NCBI RefSeq assembly: GCF_900185015.1 | Contig: NZ_FXYD01000004.1 | Location: forward strand, 186,001-250,000 | DNA length: 64,000 nucleotides | Source of the DNA: Octadecabacter ascidiaceicola | GTDB lineage: Bacteria > Pseudomonadota > Alphaproteobacteria > Rhodobacterales > Rhodobacteraceae | Direction: 5' to 3' | Shown here: positions 26,210 through 36,060 of the stretch, piece by piece | Layout: each line of letters opens with the position of its first letter | How positions within the stretch are numbered: position 1 is the stretch's first letter | Position numbers and translations under genes: made by a program | The notes under the pieces: generated by a model | What the model was told of the DNA's origin: nothing | Databases searched by the model: none | Seen by the model: the letters and a program-made list of their open reading frames with translations, nothing else

Positions 26210-28309
26210 ATGGTAAGTGTTAACAAAAAATTTCTCTTCGCGTGTGCAGCGGTTGCGGCGGTTTGCGCGACGACATCAGTTGCGCAAGATGACTGGCGTA
26301 CAAACTATACATTGTATGGCACGCCTGGTATCATTGATATGCCGTCTGCCGTTGCGCCTGCCGACGGAGAGCTTTCGGCGACTTTGGCGATGTTCGCGGA
26401 AAATTGGCGAACAACCTTTTCGTTCCAGGTGCTGCCGCGCCTCACAGGGAGCTTTCGGTATTCGCATATTTACTCTTATGATCGCAGTTTCGACCTGCAA
26501 TATCAAATTGCTACCGAAGGGCAGTATCGCCCTGCAATAGCCGTTGGCTTGCGGGACTTCTTGGGCACAGGGCTTTACAGTAGCGAGTTTATCGTCGCAA
26601 CAAAAACGGTGAGCCCGAATGTTCGGGTTTCCGGTGGTTTGGGCTGGGGCCGTTTGGCGTCGCACAACGGATTCACTAATCCTCTGGGAGCGTTAGATGA
26701 GGCGTTCGAGGTTCGCCCCAACGATAGGTCTGGAAAAGGCGGAACCGTACTTAGCGGTCGATTTTTCAGAGGAGACGCAGCGTTTTTCGGGGGTGCAGAA
26801 TTTCGCGTAAGCGATGAGTTGACCGCACTCGTTGAGTATTCGTCAGATGCGTACAATATTGAAGAATCTCGAGCAGGCTTTGACCGTCGCTCCCCTTTAA
26901 ACTTTGGGGTGAAATGGCAGCCAAACAGTACTTATCAACTGGGTGCCTATTACCTGTACGGAACAGATATCGGAATTTCCGCGACGATCATTATCGACCC
27001 TACCAGCTCAAGCTTTCCGAGTGGGCTTGAGACAGCTCCGATGCCAGTTGGCGTGCGTGCTGAAGCTGAAGGAGTAGCGGCGGCTGCGTCATGGGACACG
27101 CCTTCGGCGCAAGCTTCCGGTGTTGAAACCTTGGGGCAGGTTATGGCGACGGATGGTTTCCGTTTGCTAGGTGCCGAAGTTAACGGCAATACGATGCGGG
27201 TCCGCTATGAAAACTCAACCTACCGCGCGGAGGCGCAAGGGTTGGGTCGTGTCGCACGAATGTTGAGCCATGTAGCGCCTACAAATGTCGACACTTTCAT
27301 TCTGGAGCCCACTCAGCATGGGATAGCGTTGTCCGCGGTAACGATAAGCCGTGACGACCTTGAAGAGCTCGAAAATGCGCCTAATGCTGCTGCACTATCG
27401 TATGATCGCGCCATTTTTGGGGATGCAGCGGGCGCTGCCCCAATGATTGGTTGGGATGATCCAAATCCTGCGTTCCTGTGGGGTATTTCACCGTATCTTG
27501 AAGTGTCATTATTTGATGGCGATAACCCTGCTCGTGCTGACTTGGGCCTTGAGGCGTCTTTCCAGTATGAAATTCAGCCAAATCTTGTTTTGTCGGGTGC
27601 TTATCGCCATAGGCTCGTTGGGAACCGCGATGAGATTGGTTCAATTTCACCTTCAACACTTCCGCCAATTCGCCGAGAAGGTCTGCGGTACGGCGCTGAA
27701 AGCGGCGGCGGCATCGAGAATTTGACGTTGACGTGGTATGGTCGTCCAGCGACTGATTTATACTCGCGCGTTTCTCTGGGGTATTTGGAACGTATGTTTG
27801 GCGGTGTTTCCGCTGAATTGCTTTGGAAGCCTATCGATAGCCCGCTCGCACTTGGAGCAGAGGTTAACTATGCGATCCAGAGGGACTTTGACCTTGGGTT
27901 TGGCTTTCAAGATTACGATATCGTGACGGGCCATGTGTCTGCATATTACGATTTCGACAACGGTTTTCAGGCACAGCTTGATGTTGGCCGTTACCTTGCA
28001 GGCGACATAGGTGCGACGTTCCGACTTGACCGCGAATTCGATAACGGTTGGAAAATCGGGGCGTACTTTACACTGACAGATGTTCCGTTTGATGACTTCG
28101 GTGAAGGGTCTTTTGATAAAGGGATCGTTTTTGAGATACCGACGGATTGGGTTCTCGGGCGTCCGACGCGTAATTCAACGGCGACGCGGTTGTCATCTTT
28201 GGAAAGGGATGGCGGAGCTCGCCTGAGGGTGGATGGCCGATTGTATGAGATTGTCCAAGATGGGCATCAAGGAACGATGGGCGACCAATGGGGACGGTAC
28301 TGGCGATGA
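26210..28309 (+). CDS. YjbH-like outer-membrane polysaccharide export protein
   Basis: A 699-residue exported protein with a signal peptide (MVSVNKKFLFACAAVAAVCA, ending SVAQ) and long amphipathic beta stretches. Blocks YGTPGIIDMPSA, GELSATLAMF and LTGSFRYSH match YjbH (DUF940) lipid-linked group-4-capsule/EPS proteins; the second half repeats beta-barrel-like segments. I placed the start at 26210 because an earlier in-frame ATG adds 47 residues before the signal peptide. Its stop overlaps the YjbF start (ATGA). It stands divergent from the sugar transferase, which is consistent with a role in exopolysaccharide secretion. Confidence 0.85.
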   Translation: MVSVNKKFLFACAAVAAVCATTSVAQDDWRTNYTLYGTPGIIDMPSAVAPADGELSATLAMFAENWRTTFSFQVLPRLTGSFRYSHIYSYDRSFDLQYQIATEGQYRPAIAVGLRDFLGTGLYSSEFIVATKTVSPNVRVSGGLGWGRLASHNGFTNPLGALDEAFEVRPNDRSGKGGTVLSGRFFRGDAAFFGGAEFRVSDELTALVEYSSDAYNIEESRAGFDRRSPLNFGVKWQPNSTYQLGAYYLYGTDIGISATIIIDPTSSSFPSGLETAPMPVGVRAEAEGVAAAASWDTPSAQASGVETLGQVMATDGFRLLGAEVNGNTMRVRYENSTYRAEAQGLGRVARMLSHVAPTNVDTFILEPTQHGIALSAVTISRDDLEELENAPNAAALSYDRAIFGDAAGAAPMIGWDDPNPAFLWGISPYLEVSLFDGDNPARADLGLEASFQYEIQPNLVLSGAYRHRLVGNRDEIGSISPSTLPPIRREGLRYGAESGGGIENLTLTWYGRPATDLYSRVSLGYLERMFGGVSAELLWKPIDSPLALGAEVNYAIQRDFDLGFGFQDYDIVTGHVSAYYDFDNGFQAQLDVGRYLAGDIGATFRLDREFDNGWKIGAYFTLTDVPFDDFGEGSFDKGIVFEIPTDWVLGRPTRNSTATRLSSLERDGGARLRVDGRLYEIVQDGHQGTMGDQWGRYWR

Positions 28310-28950
28310 AGTGGATTTGTGGAGCTGCGCTGACTGTTCTAGCATCATGTGGACCGCTTGGGCGAAACGAAAACGCTATAGGCGCAGTTCGCGGAGTTAC
28401 CGGTTCGAACGCGCAAAACGAATCGCCTGCCGCAGATGCGTTTACCGGATGGGCGCTTGCTGGGCTTGAGGAGCAATCTTCGGACCGACTGCTCCTAAAC
28501 GTATTTGAAATTGGAGCCGCCGCTGCAATGGTGCAAATTGGCACCAATGGCTCTCGGGCCACTTGGGTCAGCACAGAAGGTGCCTCAATAACGATCGAGC
28601 AGGGCGTTATCGTTGGAACACGGGGATTCGGGGCCGACTTAATGGGACTTCAAACCCCAGTCGCCGGAGCCGCACTTCAAGATTCGTCTAACTACATAAG
28701 AACACACGACTTACTTAACGGCCTTGGTCAAATTGAGCGACATGAATATCAGTGCGTTTCTTCGTTCCTGAAAGAAGAAACGCTAGAGATATCCGACAAG
28801 AGCTATGAAACTTCTGCTTATCGCGAGGCCTGTCAGGGCGAGAATTACAGTTTCGAAAACACTTATTGGCTAACGTCTGACGGTTCATTCGTGCAGTCAG
28901 TTCAATGGATTTCGCCCGAACTTGGGCATATTGGGTACCAAAAGCTCTAG
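28306..28950 (+). CDS. YjbF-like lipoprotein (GfcB/YmcC family)
   Basis: A 214-residue lipoprotein with the lipobox LASC (MKWICGAALTVLASCG). The mature part shows the YjbF-type middle (QGVIVGTRGFGADLM). In E. coli the yjbEFGH operon makes an extracellular polysaccharide; YjbF is the outer-membrane lipoprotein partner of YjbH. The start overlaps the yjbH stop by four bases, and I chose the ATG at 28306 over one at 28288 because of the lipobox. No yjbG-like gene follows. Confidence 0.85.
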   Translation: MKWICGAALTVLASCGPLGRNENAIGAVRGVTGSNAQNESPAADAFTGWALAGLEEQSSDRLLLNVFEIGAAAAMVQIGTNGSRATWVSTEGASITIEQGVIVGTRGFGADLMGLQTPVAGAALQDSSNYIRTHDLLNGLGQIERHEYQCVSSFLKEETLEISDKSYETSAYREACQGENYSFENTYWLTSDGSFVQSVQWISPELGHIGYQKL

Positions 28951-29023
28951 TTTCACAGTTCCTGCTTGCTTTTCGTACCTGCCAAAGTATTCTACACATG
29001 ATTTTTTCGCACTGGAGTTTATT

Positions 29024-29230
29024 ATGAAAATCAAGACACTTGTCGCAGCTGGCGCACTTGCTACAGCATCCACGACTTCGTTCGCGGGTAACAATGACGC
29101 AGTAGTTATCACACCTGCTCCTGACTTCGTTGCACCTGCAGCTACTAACTCACCTTCCGCAAAGTACATTGTTCCGATCGTAGCTTGCTTGATCATCTGT
29201 ACTGCTCTGGGTTCCGGTGGCGGTTCCTGA
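29024..29230 (+). CDS. small secreted protein, possibly YjbE-like
   Basis: A 68-residue protein with a signal peptide (MKIKTLVAAGALATASTTSFA) and a short mature part that is Ala/Pro/Thr-rich, followed by a hydrophobic stretch (IVPIVACLIICTALGSGGGS) containing two cysteines. GGAG is seven bases before the ATG. A strong terminator ends the transcript at 29282. In E. coli the small yjbE opens the yjb operon; similarity here is only in size, signal and Gly/Ser ending, so the YjbE link is tentative. Confidence 0.72.
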   Translation: MKIKTLVAAGALATASTTSFAGNNDAVVITPAPDFVAPAATNSPSAKYIVPIVACLIICTALGSGGGS

Positions 29231-29253
29231 ACTTTAAGCTTATAAAAGTTTGG

Positions 29254-29282
29254 AAAAGGCAGGCCTCGCGCCTGCCTTTTTT
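29254..29282 (+). terminator. Rho-independent terminator after the yjb-like genes
   Basis: Stem AAAAGGCAGGC (29254-29264) with GCCTGCCTTTT (29270-29280), loop CTCGC, then T run. The A/T flanks make it bidirectional, so it may also end holA transcription. Confidence 0.92.
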
Positions 29283-29292
29283 ACGTTCAGGT

Positions 29293-30321
29293 CTAACCTC
29301 TGCGGCGACCAAGCATTGCTAAACGGATGAACATGCGTTCCACCAAAGCGCGATCCGGTGCCGAGTGAACAGACCTTAGCGTCAGGTCCGTGTCCGTAAT
29401 CGTTCCAAGCGCATCTTCCAGGTTAATCCGCCCCCAGCTCGATGCTTGACGCATTAAGCGGTCCCGTCGCGGGCCGAAGACGGGCGGGCGAAGACGGCCG
29501 ATACCAGCCCCGGCACCGCCGGGGTCCGACGCGACTGTATGCAACTGACGGAAGTGACGTAACGCGCCGATGCAAAGTGCGACAGGTTGCGTACCTTGCG
29601 CGTAAAGGCGGCTAAGTACGGGGCCAATCTCGGCAGCCTTTAAATCGGCAACCACGTTTAGAATGTCATCTAGGTCGGCTTCGTTGGATACCGGTGCGCA
29701 GGCCTCGACGTCGGCGACGGACACCTCTCCTGCTTCCCCTGTCATATATAGGCCGAGCTTTTCGATCGTTTGGCGGAAATCCCCTGGTGACAGTTCGCGT
29801 GCGAGAGACGTTATGAGCTCCAACGCGTCACGCTCAACATTCGTTAACCCAGCTTCACGAAGCGAACCTTCGATTTCTTCACGCGTGGGCGGATCATCGT
29901 AGACGCCAGCGGCATAAGCGGACGAATGACCCTCAAACAGTTTGCGTAAGGATGATCGAGCATTCAACTGGCCAGCTGTCACGACGATTTGCGCGTCGCC
30001 CTCAACCCAATCTGCAAGTGCTGGTGCAATCGCCTTCGTAACACTATCCCCTGCTTCCTCGATGAACGCGACCCTCGGGCCGGGGAAGAACCCCTGCGCT
30101 TTGATCGCATCCCCGAGCAAGGCGGGATCTTTGCGCAGCTCGGTGCCCGTCATCCGCGTCAGGCGCATTTCTTCTTCGCCGTTGGGTCCGACCAATGCTT
30201 TGATGACCTCTTGGCGTTTCAACGCAACCCGCATTGCGTCACCACCGTAGATCAAAATACCCGCACCTTTGGAATCAGGCTTTCGAAAGTAATTGGCGGC
30301 ATCGCGTGCAGAAAGTTTCAT
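29293..30321 (-). CDS. holA: DNA polymerase III subunit delta
   Basis: Clamp-loader subunit that opens the sliding clamp. The 342-residue protein starts MKLSARDAANYFRKPDSKGAGILIYGGDAMRVALKRQEV, an alphaproteobacterial HolA opening, with RLTRMTGTELRKDPALLGDAIKAQGFFPGPRVAF and EADLDDILNVVADL later. It follows lptE by three bases, an order (leuS-lptE-holA) known from many Gram-negatives. Confidence 0.92.
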   Translation of the reverse strand: MKLSARDAANYFRKPDSKGAGILIYGGDAMRVALKRQEVIKALVGPNGEEEMRLTRMTGTELRKDPALLGDAIKAQGFFPGPRVAFIEEAGDSVTKAIAPALADWVEGDAQIVVTAGQLNARSSLRKLFEGHSSAYAAGVYDDPPTREEIEGSLREAGLTNVERDALELITSLARELSPGDFRQTIEKLGLYMTGEAGEVSVADVEACAPVSNEADLDDILNVVADLKAAEIGPVLSRLYAQGTQPVALCIGALRHFRQLHTVASDPGGAGAGIGRLRPPVFGPRRDRLMRQASSWGRINLEDALGTITDTDLTLRSVHSAPDRALVERMFIRLAMLGRRRG

Positions 30322-30324
30322 GGG

Positions 30325-30813
30325 CTAGCGCCCTGCCGACGCAACGATGATATCCGTGACGATCAGGTCTGCCAGCGCAATTGCCAGACGATCACGCGCG
30401 TCATCTTGGGCTTCGCGGGTGGCAACGGTGGTGCCAAATGCTGAATAGGCGGTGAAAGTTACCGCGATTCCTGACGCAAGCGGAGTATCATTGCCCTGTT
30501 CTGTCAGTTCCCATGTAGCTTTGCCGGGCAGATTGAAGCGGTTGATGTCTTGCGCGGATGAGATCACGACCGCCTCTTCACCTATTTCAAGCTGAACCGT
30601 GAGTAAATAGTCGCCCTGCTCAACCCGCCCGAGCCGATCCTCAAGACGTGTGCGTAGACGGAACCCTTCTGGCGTATCTGGTGCACGATACGCAATACGG
30701 CCCCGCAAAGTGCGCGCTGATCCGTTTGTGCCATAGACAGGTGTGAACCCGCAGCCTGCCAATGGCAGTGCAGCAAGTACGCCCAAGAATTTACGTCTGT
30801 CAGATGACAACAT
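30325..30813 (-). CDS. lptE: LPS assembly lipoprotein LptE
   Basis: A 162-residue outer-membrane lipoprotein that plugs LptD. The N-terminal basic region ([17 protein letters not shown]) leads to the lipobox LAGC, followed by GFTPVYG, the typical LptE opening. I placed the start at ATG 30813, which overlaps leuS by 14 bases; an earlier start at 30837 also exists. It sits between leuS and holA, as in many Proteobacteria. Confidence 0.9.
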   Translation of the reverse strand: MLSSDRRKFLGVLAALPLAGCGFTPVYGTNGSARTLRGRIAYRAPDTPEGFRLRTRLEDRLGRVEQGDYLLTVQLEIGEEAVVISSAQDINRFNLPGKATWELTEQGNDTPLASGIAVTFTAYSAFGTTVATREAQDDARDRLAIALADLIVTDIIVASAGR

Positions 30814-33355
30814 TGATAATCCGGCCCGGTACAACAATCAGCTTTTTGGGCGCGTTGCCCTCCAATGCCTTAACCACAGCCTCATCCGCCAGCGCGAGTT
30901 TTTCAACCTCTTCCTTGCTCATGTCTTTTGGAACGGCAAGTTCAGACCGACGTTTACCGTTAATCTGGATTGGCATGGTGATGGTGTCTTCGACCAGCAT
31001 CGCCTCATCCGCAACGGGCCATGGCGCGTTCGCGATCAGGCCATCACCACCCAGCATCGCCCAGATATCCTCAGACAAGTGCGGCGTCATTGGTGACATC
31101 AGCTGTGCTAGGGTTTTCATCGCCTGACGCTTAGCGTCGCCACCCGCCTTGGACTTCGCAATGGCACCCGTGAAACCGTAAAGCTTGGCGATGGATGCGT
31201 TGAAGCCAAAGGATTCCACACCTTGTGTGACGTCATGAATGGCCTTGTGCATATCGCGCAGCAGGGCTTCGTCTTGGTCGTTGGAGGCATCTGTGTTGGA
31301 CGCGATTTCCGTTGCGATACGGTAGACGCGTGACAGGTGTTTGTGCGTCGCTTCCGCGCCGGAGGCCGTCCACTCCACGTCCCGCTCAGGAGGGGAGTCG
31401 GACAGCACGAACCAACGAGCCGTATCCGCGCCATACTGATCAATGATCGCCACTGGATCGACAACGTTGTTCTTGGATTTCGACATTTTGGCAGACGGGA
31501 TGATGTCCACTTGCGTTCCGTCTTTTAGGAAACCACCGCCATCACGAAGCTCGACTGCTTCAGGGTAGTGATAGACTGGGCGGCCGTCTGCTCCGTCGGT
31601 TTTAAAGATCGCGTGTGTCACCATGCCTTGAGTAAACAAAGCATCGAACGGCTCGATAGCCGACGCAGGCAAGTGGCCTGTCTTGTGCATCGCACGGGCA
31701 AAAAAGCGCGAATAGAGCAGGTGCAAAATCGCGTGTTCGATGCCGCCGATGTACTGATCGACATTCATCCAATAATCCGCGTCGGCCTTTTCGGTCGGTG
31801 TCTGTGCGTGGGGTGCAGTAAAGCGGGCGAAGTACCAACTGGAGTCAACGAAGGTGTCCATTGTGTCGGTTTCACGCAGGGCGTCTTTGCCACAGGATGG
31901 GCACGGCACGTTGCGCCAAGTTGGATGGCGGTCTAGCGGGTTGCCAGGAATGTCGAACGAGACATCGTAAGGCAGCTCAACCGGCAAGTTCTCTTTCTTT
32001 TCGGGCACCACACCGCAGTCGTCACAATGAACAACTGGGATAGGCGCGCCCCAGTAGCGTTGGCGGCTCAGACCCCAATCGCGCAGGCGGAACTTGGTGA
32101 CGCCTTGACCAACGCCATTTTCTTCGCAGAAATCCACAGCCTTGTTGATCGCGTCTTCACCATTTGTGGCTGGGTCCCAAGCGAAGGGCGTCACCCAATG
32201 AACCATGTCGGTTTTGTTGGGGACGAAGGCCTCGGTCAATTCAGGATCACTATCCGCGGACGGTAGGAATGTCGGGATGATTGGCAGCTCGTACTTCTTG
32301 GCGAAGTCAAAATCACGCTGGTCGTGCGCTGGGCAGCCGAAGATCGCGCCGGTGCCGTAGTCCATCATGATGAAATTCGCGATGTAGATGGGCAGTTTCC
32401 ATGATGTGTCAAACGGGTGACGCACGCGCAGGCCCGTGTCAAAGCCCAGCTTCTCGGCCTTCTCCAAAGCCTCAGCCGTCGTGCCACCTTTGCGGCATTC
32501 GGCGTTGAAGGCTGCGATATCTGCATTGTCTTGCTCAAGCTCCTTGGCGAGCGGATGATCAGGTGAGATGCCAACGAAAGATGCGCCCATAAGGGTGTCA
32601 GGGCGGGTTGTGTAAACCTCAACCCGATCATGCGCGCCAATACCTTCGAGCATCGAGAACGAGAACTGAAGGCCACGTGACTTGCCGATCCAGTTTTCCT
32701 GCATCAGGCGCACCTTGGCGGGCCAGTTATCCAAACCATCCAGTGCTTCCAGAAGCTCATCGGCATAGTCGGAAATCTTGAAGAACCACTGGGTCAGGTC
32801 CTTACGCTCAACCTCGGCACCAGAGCGCCAGCCTTTGCCGTCGATCACCTGTTCATTGGCCAACACGGTCATATCGACCGGATCCCAGTTCACGGTGGCG
32901 TTTTTGCGATCAATCATACCTGCGTTCAACATATCGATGAACAGGGCCTGCTGCTGGCCGTAGTATTCAGGGTCACAAGTGGCGAACATGCGCGACCAGT
33001 CGATGCCTAGGCCCAGCGGCTTCATCTGCGCGACCATGTCGTCGATGTTTTGGTAGGTCCAATCCTTGGGGTGGCCACCGGATGCCATCGCCGCGTTCTC
33101 GGCGGGCATACCAAAGGCGTCAAAACCCATCGGGTGCAGCACGTTATGGCCTGTCGCCAGTTTATAGCGCGCGATTACGTCGCCCATCGTGTAGTTGCGC
33201 ACGTGGCCGATGTGGATGCGGCCGGACGGGTAGGGGAACATCTCAAGCACGTAGTATTTGGGCTTGTCGTCACTGCGGACGGCCTTAAAAGTTTCGGCTT
33301 TATCCCAAGCGGCTTGCCACTTTGCTTCGATTTCGGAGGGGGAGTATTGCGACAT
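30800..33355 (-). CDS. leuS: leucyl-tRNA synthetase
   Basis: Class I aminoacyl-tRNA synthetase of 851 residues, normal length. The HIGH motif ([14 protein letters not shown]) and [12 protein letters not shown] frame the catalytic domain, with a CP1 editing insertion containing TRPDTLMG and a zinc-type cysteine pair (PCPSCG, CDDCG). Editing-site [18 protein letters not shown] is intact. Upstream lies a hairpin after the DUF3576 gene; lptE overlaps its end. Confidence 0.98.
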   Translation of the reverse strand: MSQYSPSEIEAKWQAAWDKAETFKAVRSDDKPKYYVLEMFPYPSGRIHIGHVRNYTMGDVIARYKLATGHNVLHPMGFDAFGMPAENAAMASGGHPKDWTYQNIDDMVAQMKPLGLGIDWSRMFATCDPEYYGQQQALFIDMLNAGMIDRKNATVNWDPVDMTVLANEQVIDGKGWRSGAEVERKDLTQWFFKISDYADELLEALDGLDNWPAKVRLMQENWIGKSRGLQFSFSMLEGIGAHDRVEVYTTRPDTLMGASFVGISPDHPLAKELEQDNADIAAFNAECRKGGTTAEALEKAEKLGFDTGLRVRHPFDTSWKLPIYIANFIMMDYGTGAIFGCPAHDQRDFDFAKKYELPIIPTFLPSADSDPELTEAFVPNKTDMVHWVTPFAWDPATNGEDAINKAVDFCEENGVGQGVTKFRLRDWGLSRQRYWGAPIPVVHCDDCGVVPEKKENLPVELPYDVSFDIPGNPLDRHPTWRNVPCPSCGKDALRETDTMDTFVDSSWYFARFTAPHAQTPTEKADADYWMNVDQYIGGIEHAILHLLYSRFFARAMHKTGHLPASAIEPFDALFTQGMVTHAIFKTDGADGRPVYHYPEAVELRDGGGFLKDGTQVDIIPSAKMSKSKNNVVDPVAIIDQYGADTARWFVLSDSPPERDVEWTASGAEATHKHLSRVYRIATEIASNTDASNDQDEALLRDMHKAIHDVTQGVESFGFNASIAKLYGFTGAIAKSKAGGDAKRQAMKTLAQLMSPMTPHLSEDIWAMLGGDGLIANAPWPVADEAMLVEDTITMPIQINGKRRSELAVPKDMSKEEVEKLALADEAVVKALEGNAPKKLIVVPGRIINVVI

Positions 33356-33371
33356 GTCGTGTCCTTAAAAG

Positions 33372-33400
33372 CGAACGCCGGGTGCTGGACCCGGCGCCTG
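33372..33400 (-). terminator. hairpin between the DUF3576 gene and leuS
   Basis: Perfect 8-bp stem (CGCCGGGT 33376-33383 with ACCCGGCG 33389-33396), followed on the minus strand after a few bases by TTTTAA. It is a weak terminator or leader hairpin ahead of leuS. Confidence 0.5.
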
Positions 33401-33423
33401 AAATACTATGGGTTGCGCCTGTT

Positions 33424-33903
33424 TTACAGTGCGCCGTCTGCGATGCGGATTTGGCGTGCGCGTGAAAGGATTGCATCCTCAATCGCACGGGTTGTTTCAG
33501 CGGCGGCAGGGCCGGAACGCGTCAGAAGCGAAACGTTCAATGACCGCGCATCAAGTGCAGGGTCAGTGATGTAGATCGTCGCGCGATAGGCGCGGCTGCC
33601 ACCGGGTGGTGTGCCGTAGCCTAAGACGATAACGCCAGTGAATGGATCAACGGATTCAACAGGTAAGAAGCTAAGCACATCCAAAGACGCAGCCCAGAGG
33701 TAGCGGTTCACGGCTACGTTTTCGACGCCGCGCGTTCGTGATGCCTGTGATGTGCCAGCGTTGTCGTTGCCACCGCCGCCCAAACTGCCGATTGACCCGA
33801 ATGGATTGCTGCCGGAAAGGCTGCCTGATCCGCCGCACGCAGAAAGCGTGGCAATCAAGCCAATTCCAAAAGTCATGCGAATGCGTTTCTTAAATCCGGT
33901 CAC
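33424..33903 (-). CDS. DUF3576 lipoprotein
   Basis: A 159-residue predicted lipoprotein (lipobox LSAC after MTGFKKRIRMTFGIGLIAT), with a Gly/Ser-rich linker and the DUF3576 core (AVNRYLWAASLDVLSFLPVESVDPFTGVI). The start is a GTG at 33903, which puts KKRIR before the hydrophobic core; an internal ATG at 33876 also gives a signal sequence but loses those charges. Function unknown; envelope location is expected. It precedes leuS. Confidence 0.82.
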   Translation of the reverse strand: MTGFKKRIRMTFGIGLIATLSACGGSGSLSGSNPFGSIGSLGGGGNDNAGTSQASRTRGVENVAVNRYLWAASLDVLSFLPVESVDPFTGVIVLGYGTPPGGSRAYRATIYITDPALDARSLNVSLLTRSGPAAAETTRAIEDAILSRARQIRIADGAL

Positions 33904-34009
33904 AGGATCGCCCTTTGCGCTTTTTGCTTAGCAAATGTGTAGCGAAGGGGGGCAGGTGCCACAAGACCCGAGGTTGATGCGAACCGGAGAGTTTCTTGTC
34001 TAACAAATA

Positions 34010-34037
34010 AAAAGGGCGGCTCCCGAAGGAACCGCCC
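34010..34037 (-). terminator. Rho-independent terminator after the porin
   Basis: On the minus strand a 10-bp stem with one mismatch (arms GGGCGG and CCGCCC, loop TTCG-like) runs into a T-rich tail. It directly follows the porin stop at 34063, as expected for a highly expressed outer-membrane protein gene. Confidence 0.85.
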
Positions 34038-34062
34038 AATCTTTAGATAACTTCAGGTTCAA

Positions 34063-35166
34063 TTAGAACGCGAAGGAAATCTCAACAGTTGTACCGTGCT
34101 TCAGCTCGTAGCCACCGAATGTGTCGATGTCATCGGAAGTAGCTGTCGCAGCGTTGTTGCTGTCAGCGAAGGAAGCAAGAACAGATGCGCCGCCACCGAG
34201 GTCGTATTCAGCAACTACGTAGTTAGCGAAGTCGTTGTCTGTAACGCTGCTACCATCGATCATACCAGCAGTAATTACGAGGCCGTTGCCGACGTCATAA
34301 GAACCCTGCAGAGCGTACTCATCGTTGCCACGGTCGTCGTTGTAGTATGCTGCAACAGATACTGGGCCAGAAGCGTAAGCAACAGAAACACCCATTGCAT
34401 CGTTAGCAACGCTTTCCATTACGTAGTAAGCACCCAATGTGATGTCGCCGACTGTGTAGCCAACTTCAATACCAGTGGAGTCTGTACCAGCAGTAGAGTT
34501 TTCAGCGTAAGCAAGCTCAACGTCGAAACCAGCTACGGACGTCTGAGCGAAGAGACCGAGAACTTCAGCGTCAACGTAGTCGCCGTTAGCTACAGAACCA
34601 GAAACGCCGCCAAAAAGACCGGATGCTTCTTGGTATGCCATACCAACTGTGAAGTTGCCGAATGTACCAACAACACCCAAGGACAGCTGTGTGAAGTCGT
34701 CGTCAGCTTCTACGCCATTGTCGTCTGCAACTGCATAAGACACGGATGCATCTACGTTTCCGAAGGACAAGTCGCCACGAAGAACGATTTCGTCGGAAGC
34801 ATCGGAGAAGTTGTCGGCGCCCATGTCACCAGCAGACTGCCAGTGTGTTTCTGCTGCGAAGTCTGTAACACCGAAGTGCAGGCCAGCAGTGTCGGAAGAC
34901 AGGGACATTTCCCAGTCATCAAAGTTGACGTCGGTCCCGTTAGGGCGGCCGTTTTCGTCAATGATGTTCAGGTCAAAAGACGCAGCAGCTGTCAGGCCGT
35001 TGTCGAGAGCTTGGGAAAGCCCAACATCGACACCAGCGTCGTAGTAAAAGCCGTCTTCGACGTCGTCATTGTAACCAACAGTAACATCACCTGTAAAGGA
35101 GACTTCAGCAGCAGCGGCGCCAGCGAAGGCGACGAGAGCTGTAGATGCGAGAAGCATGTTTTTCAT
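34063..35166 (-). CDS. outer-membrane porin
   Basis: A 367-residue porin with a signal peptide (MKNMLLASTALVAFAGAAAA), mature start EVSFTGDVTVGYNDD, alternating amphipathic strands, an acidic composition and the C-terminal outer-membrane signature EISFAF. It resembles the general porins of roseobacters. The start at 35166 has GAGGAA as ribosome site; the frame stays open to 35310 by chance. Its leader contains a perfect 7-bp hairpin (35186-35202) just upstream, and a terminator follows. Confidence 0.92.
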   Translation of the reverse strand: MKNMLLASTALVAFAGAAAAEVSFTGDVTVGYNDDVEDGFYYDAGVDVGLSQALDNGLTAAASFDLNIIDENGRPNGTDVNFDDWEMSLSSDTAGLHFGVTDFAAETHWQSAGDMGADNFSDASDEIVLRGDLSFGNVDASVSYAVADDNGVEADDDFTQLSLGVVGTFGNFTVGMAYQEASGLFGGVSGSVANGDYVDAEVLGLFAQTSVAGFDVELAYAENSTAGTDSTGIEVGYTVGDITLGAYYVMESVANDAMGVSVAYASGPVSVAAYYNDDRGNDEYALQGSYDVGNGLVITAGMIDGSSVTDNDFANYVVAEYDLGGGASVLASFADSNNAATATSDDIDTFGGYELKHGTTVEISFAF

Positions 35167-35185
35167 TGTGTAATTCCTCGTGTTT

Positions 35186-35202
35186 GCATTCTTCGAGAAT
35201 GC
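35186..35202 (-). promoter_or_regulatory. hairpin in the porin mRNA leader
   Basis: GCATTCT-TCG-AGAATGC, a perfect 7-bp inverted repeat with 3-nt loop, lies 20-36 bases upstream of the porin ATG, just before its GAGGAA site. It may stabilise the 5' end of the mRNA or serve as an operator half-site pair. Confidence 0.6.
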
Positions 35203-35400
35203 CAGTTCAACTAGCATTGAAGGGTGTTTGCGCCCAAAGCTTTGCACACTCAAGGAAATTGGCCACTCAAAACCGTCCTGCTGGAGAAATGATGCAGACG
35301 TGCCACACACCCTTATACCGTATTATGGCCATGACAGCCCTTAGATAACGGCCTATGTCAAAGTGAAACACAAAACACGCCGATTTATCAGGAGGTTGCT

Positions 35401-36060
35401 ATGGCCCTGCAAGATATCAAGGACCGGATCAGTTTAGCGGAAGAGAAGGCAAGACGCGTTGCGGGAAGTACCCAGCTTATCGCCGTATCCAAGGTACAGC
35501 CCAACGAACGCGTCCAAACGATTCTCGAACAGGGGCACCGTGTGTTTGGTGAAAACCGTGTGCAGGAGGCTGCAGGTAAGTGGCCAGCATTTCGTGAGCA
35601 GTTTGAGGGAATCGATTTACACCTCATTGGCCCGCTGCAAACCAACAAGGCACGCCAAGCGATGGAACTTGCACAGTCTATCCATACTTTGGACCGCGCC
35701 AAGCTCGCAAAAACATTCGCGCGCTTGGCGCAAGAGATCGGGAATTGCCCTGACCTCTATATACAGGTGAACACGGGCGCGGAGCCGCAAAAGGCCGGCG
35801 TGTTGCCAGCGGATGCGGATGCATTTGTGGCTGAGGCAATTGCAATGGACCTGCCCGTGCGTGGTTTGATGTGTATTCCACCGGTTGATGAAGACCCTGC
35901 ATTGCATTTCGCAATGCTTGGTAAAATCGCGGCCCGCAATGGGCTAACTGGTCTGTCGATGGGGATGTCTGGTGACTTTGAAACCGCAGTTGCCCTTGGG
36001 GCGACCCATGTGCGCGTCGGGTCCGCAATCTTTGGGGACCGCGTGCCGCCAGGGGGCTAA
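35401..36060 (+). CDS. YggS-family PLP homeostasis protein
   Basis: A 219-residue PLP-binding TIM-barrel protein. The PLP lysine is in IAVSKVQP, followed by the family blocks GENRVQEA, LHLIGPLQTNKA and the phosphate-binding GMSGDFETAVALGATHVRVG. These proteins buffer pyridoxal phosphate and affect amino-acid pools rather than catalyse a reaction. Its stop overlaps that of the convergent L,D-transpeptidase by four bases (CTAA, 36057-36060). Confidence 0.95.
   Translation: MALQDIKDRISLAEEKARRVAGSTQLIAVSKVQPNERVQTILEQGHRVFGENRVQEAAGKWPAFREQFEGIDLHLIGPLQTNKARQAMELAQSIHTLDRAKLAKTFARLAQEIGNCPDLYIQVNTGAEPQKAGVLPADADAFVAEAIAMDLPVRGLMCIPPVDEDPALHFAMLGKIAARNGLTGLSMGMSGDFETAVALGATHVRVGSAIFGDRVPPGG

Noticed and set aside
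34096-35214. 372-codon plus-strand open frame rich in Val, Ser and Cys
   Set aside because: Antisense to the porin; strong porin codon bias explains the absence of stops.
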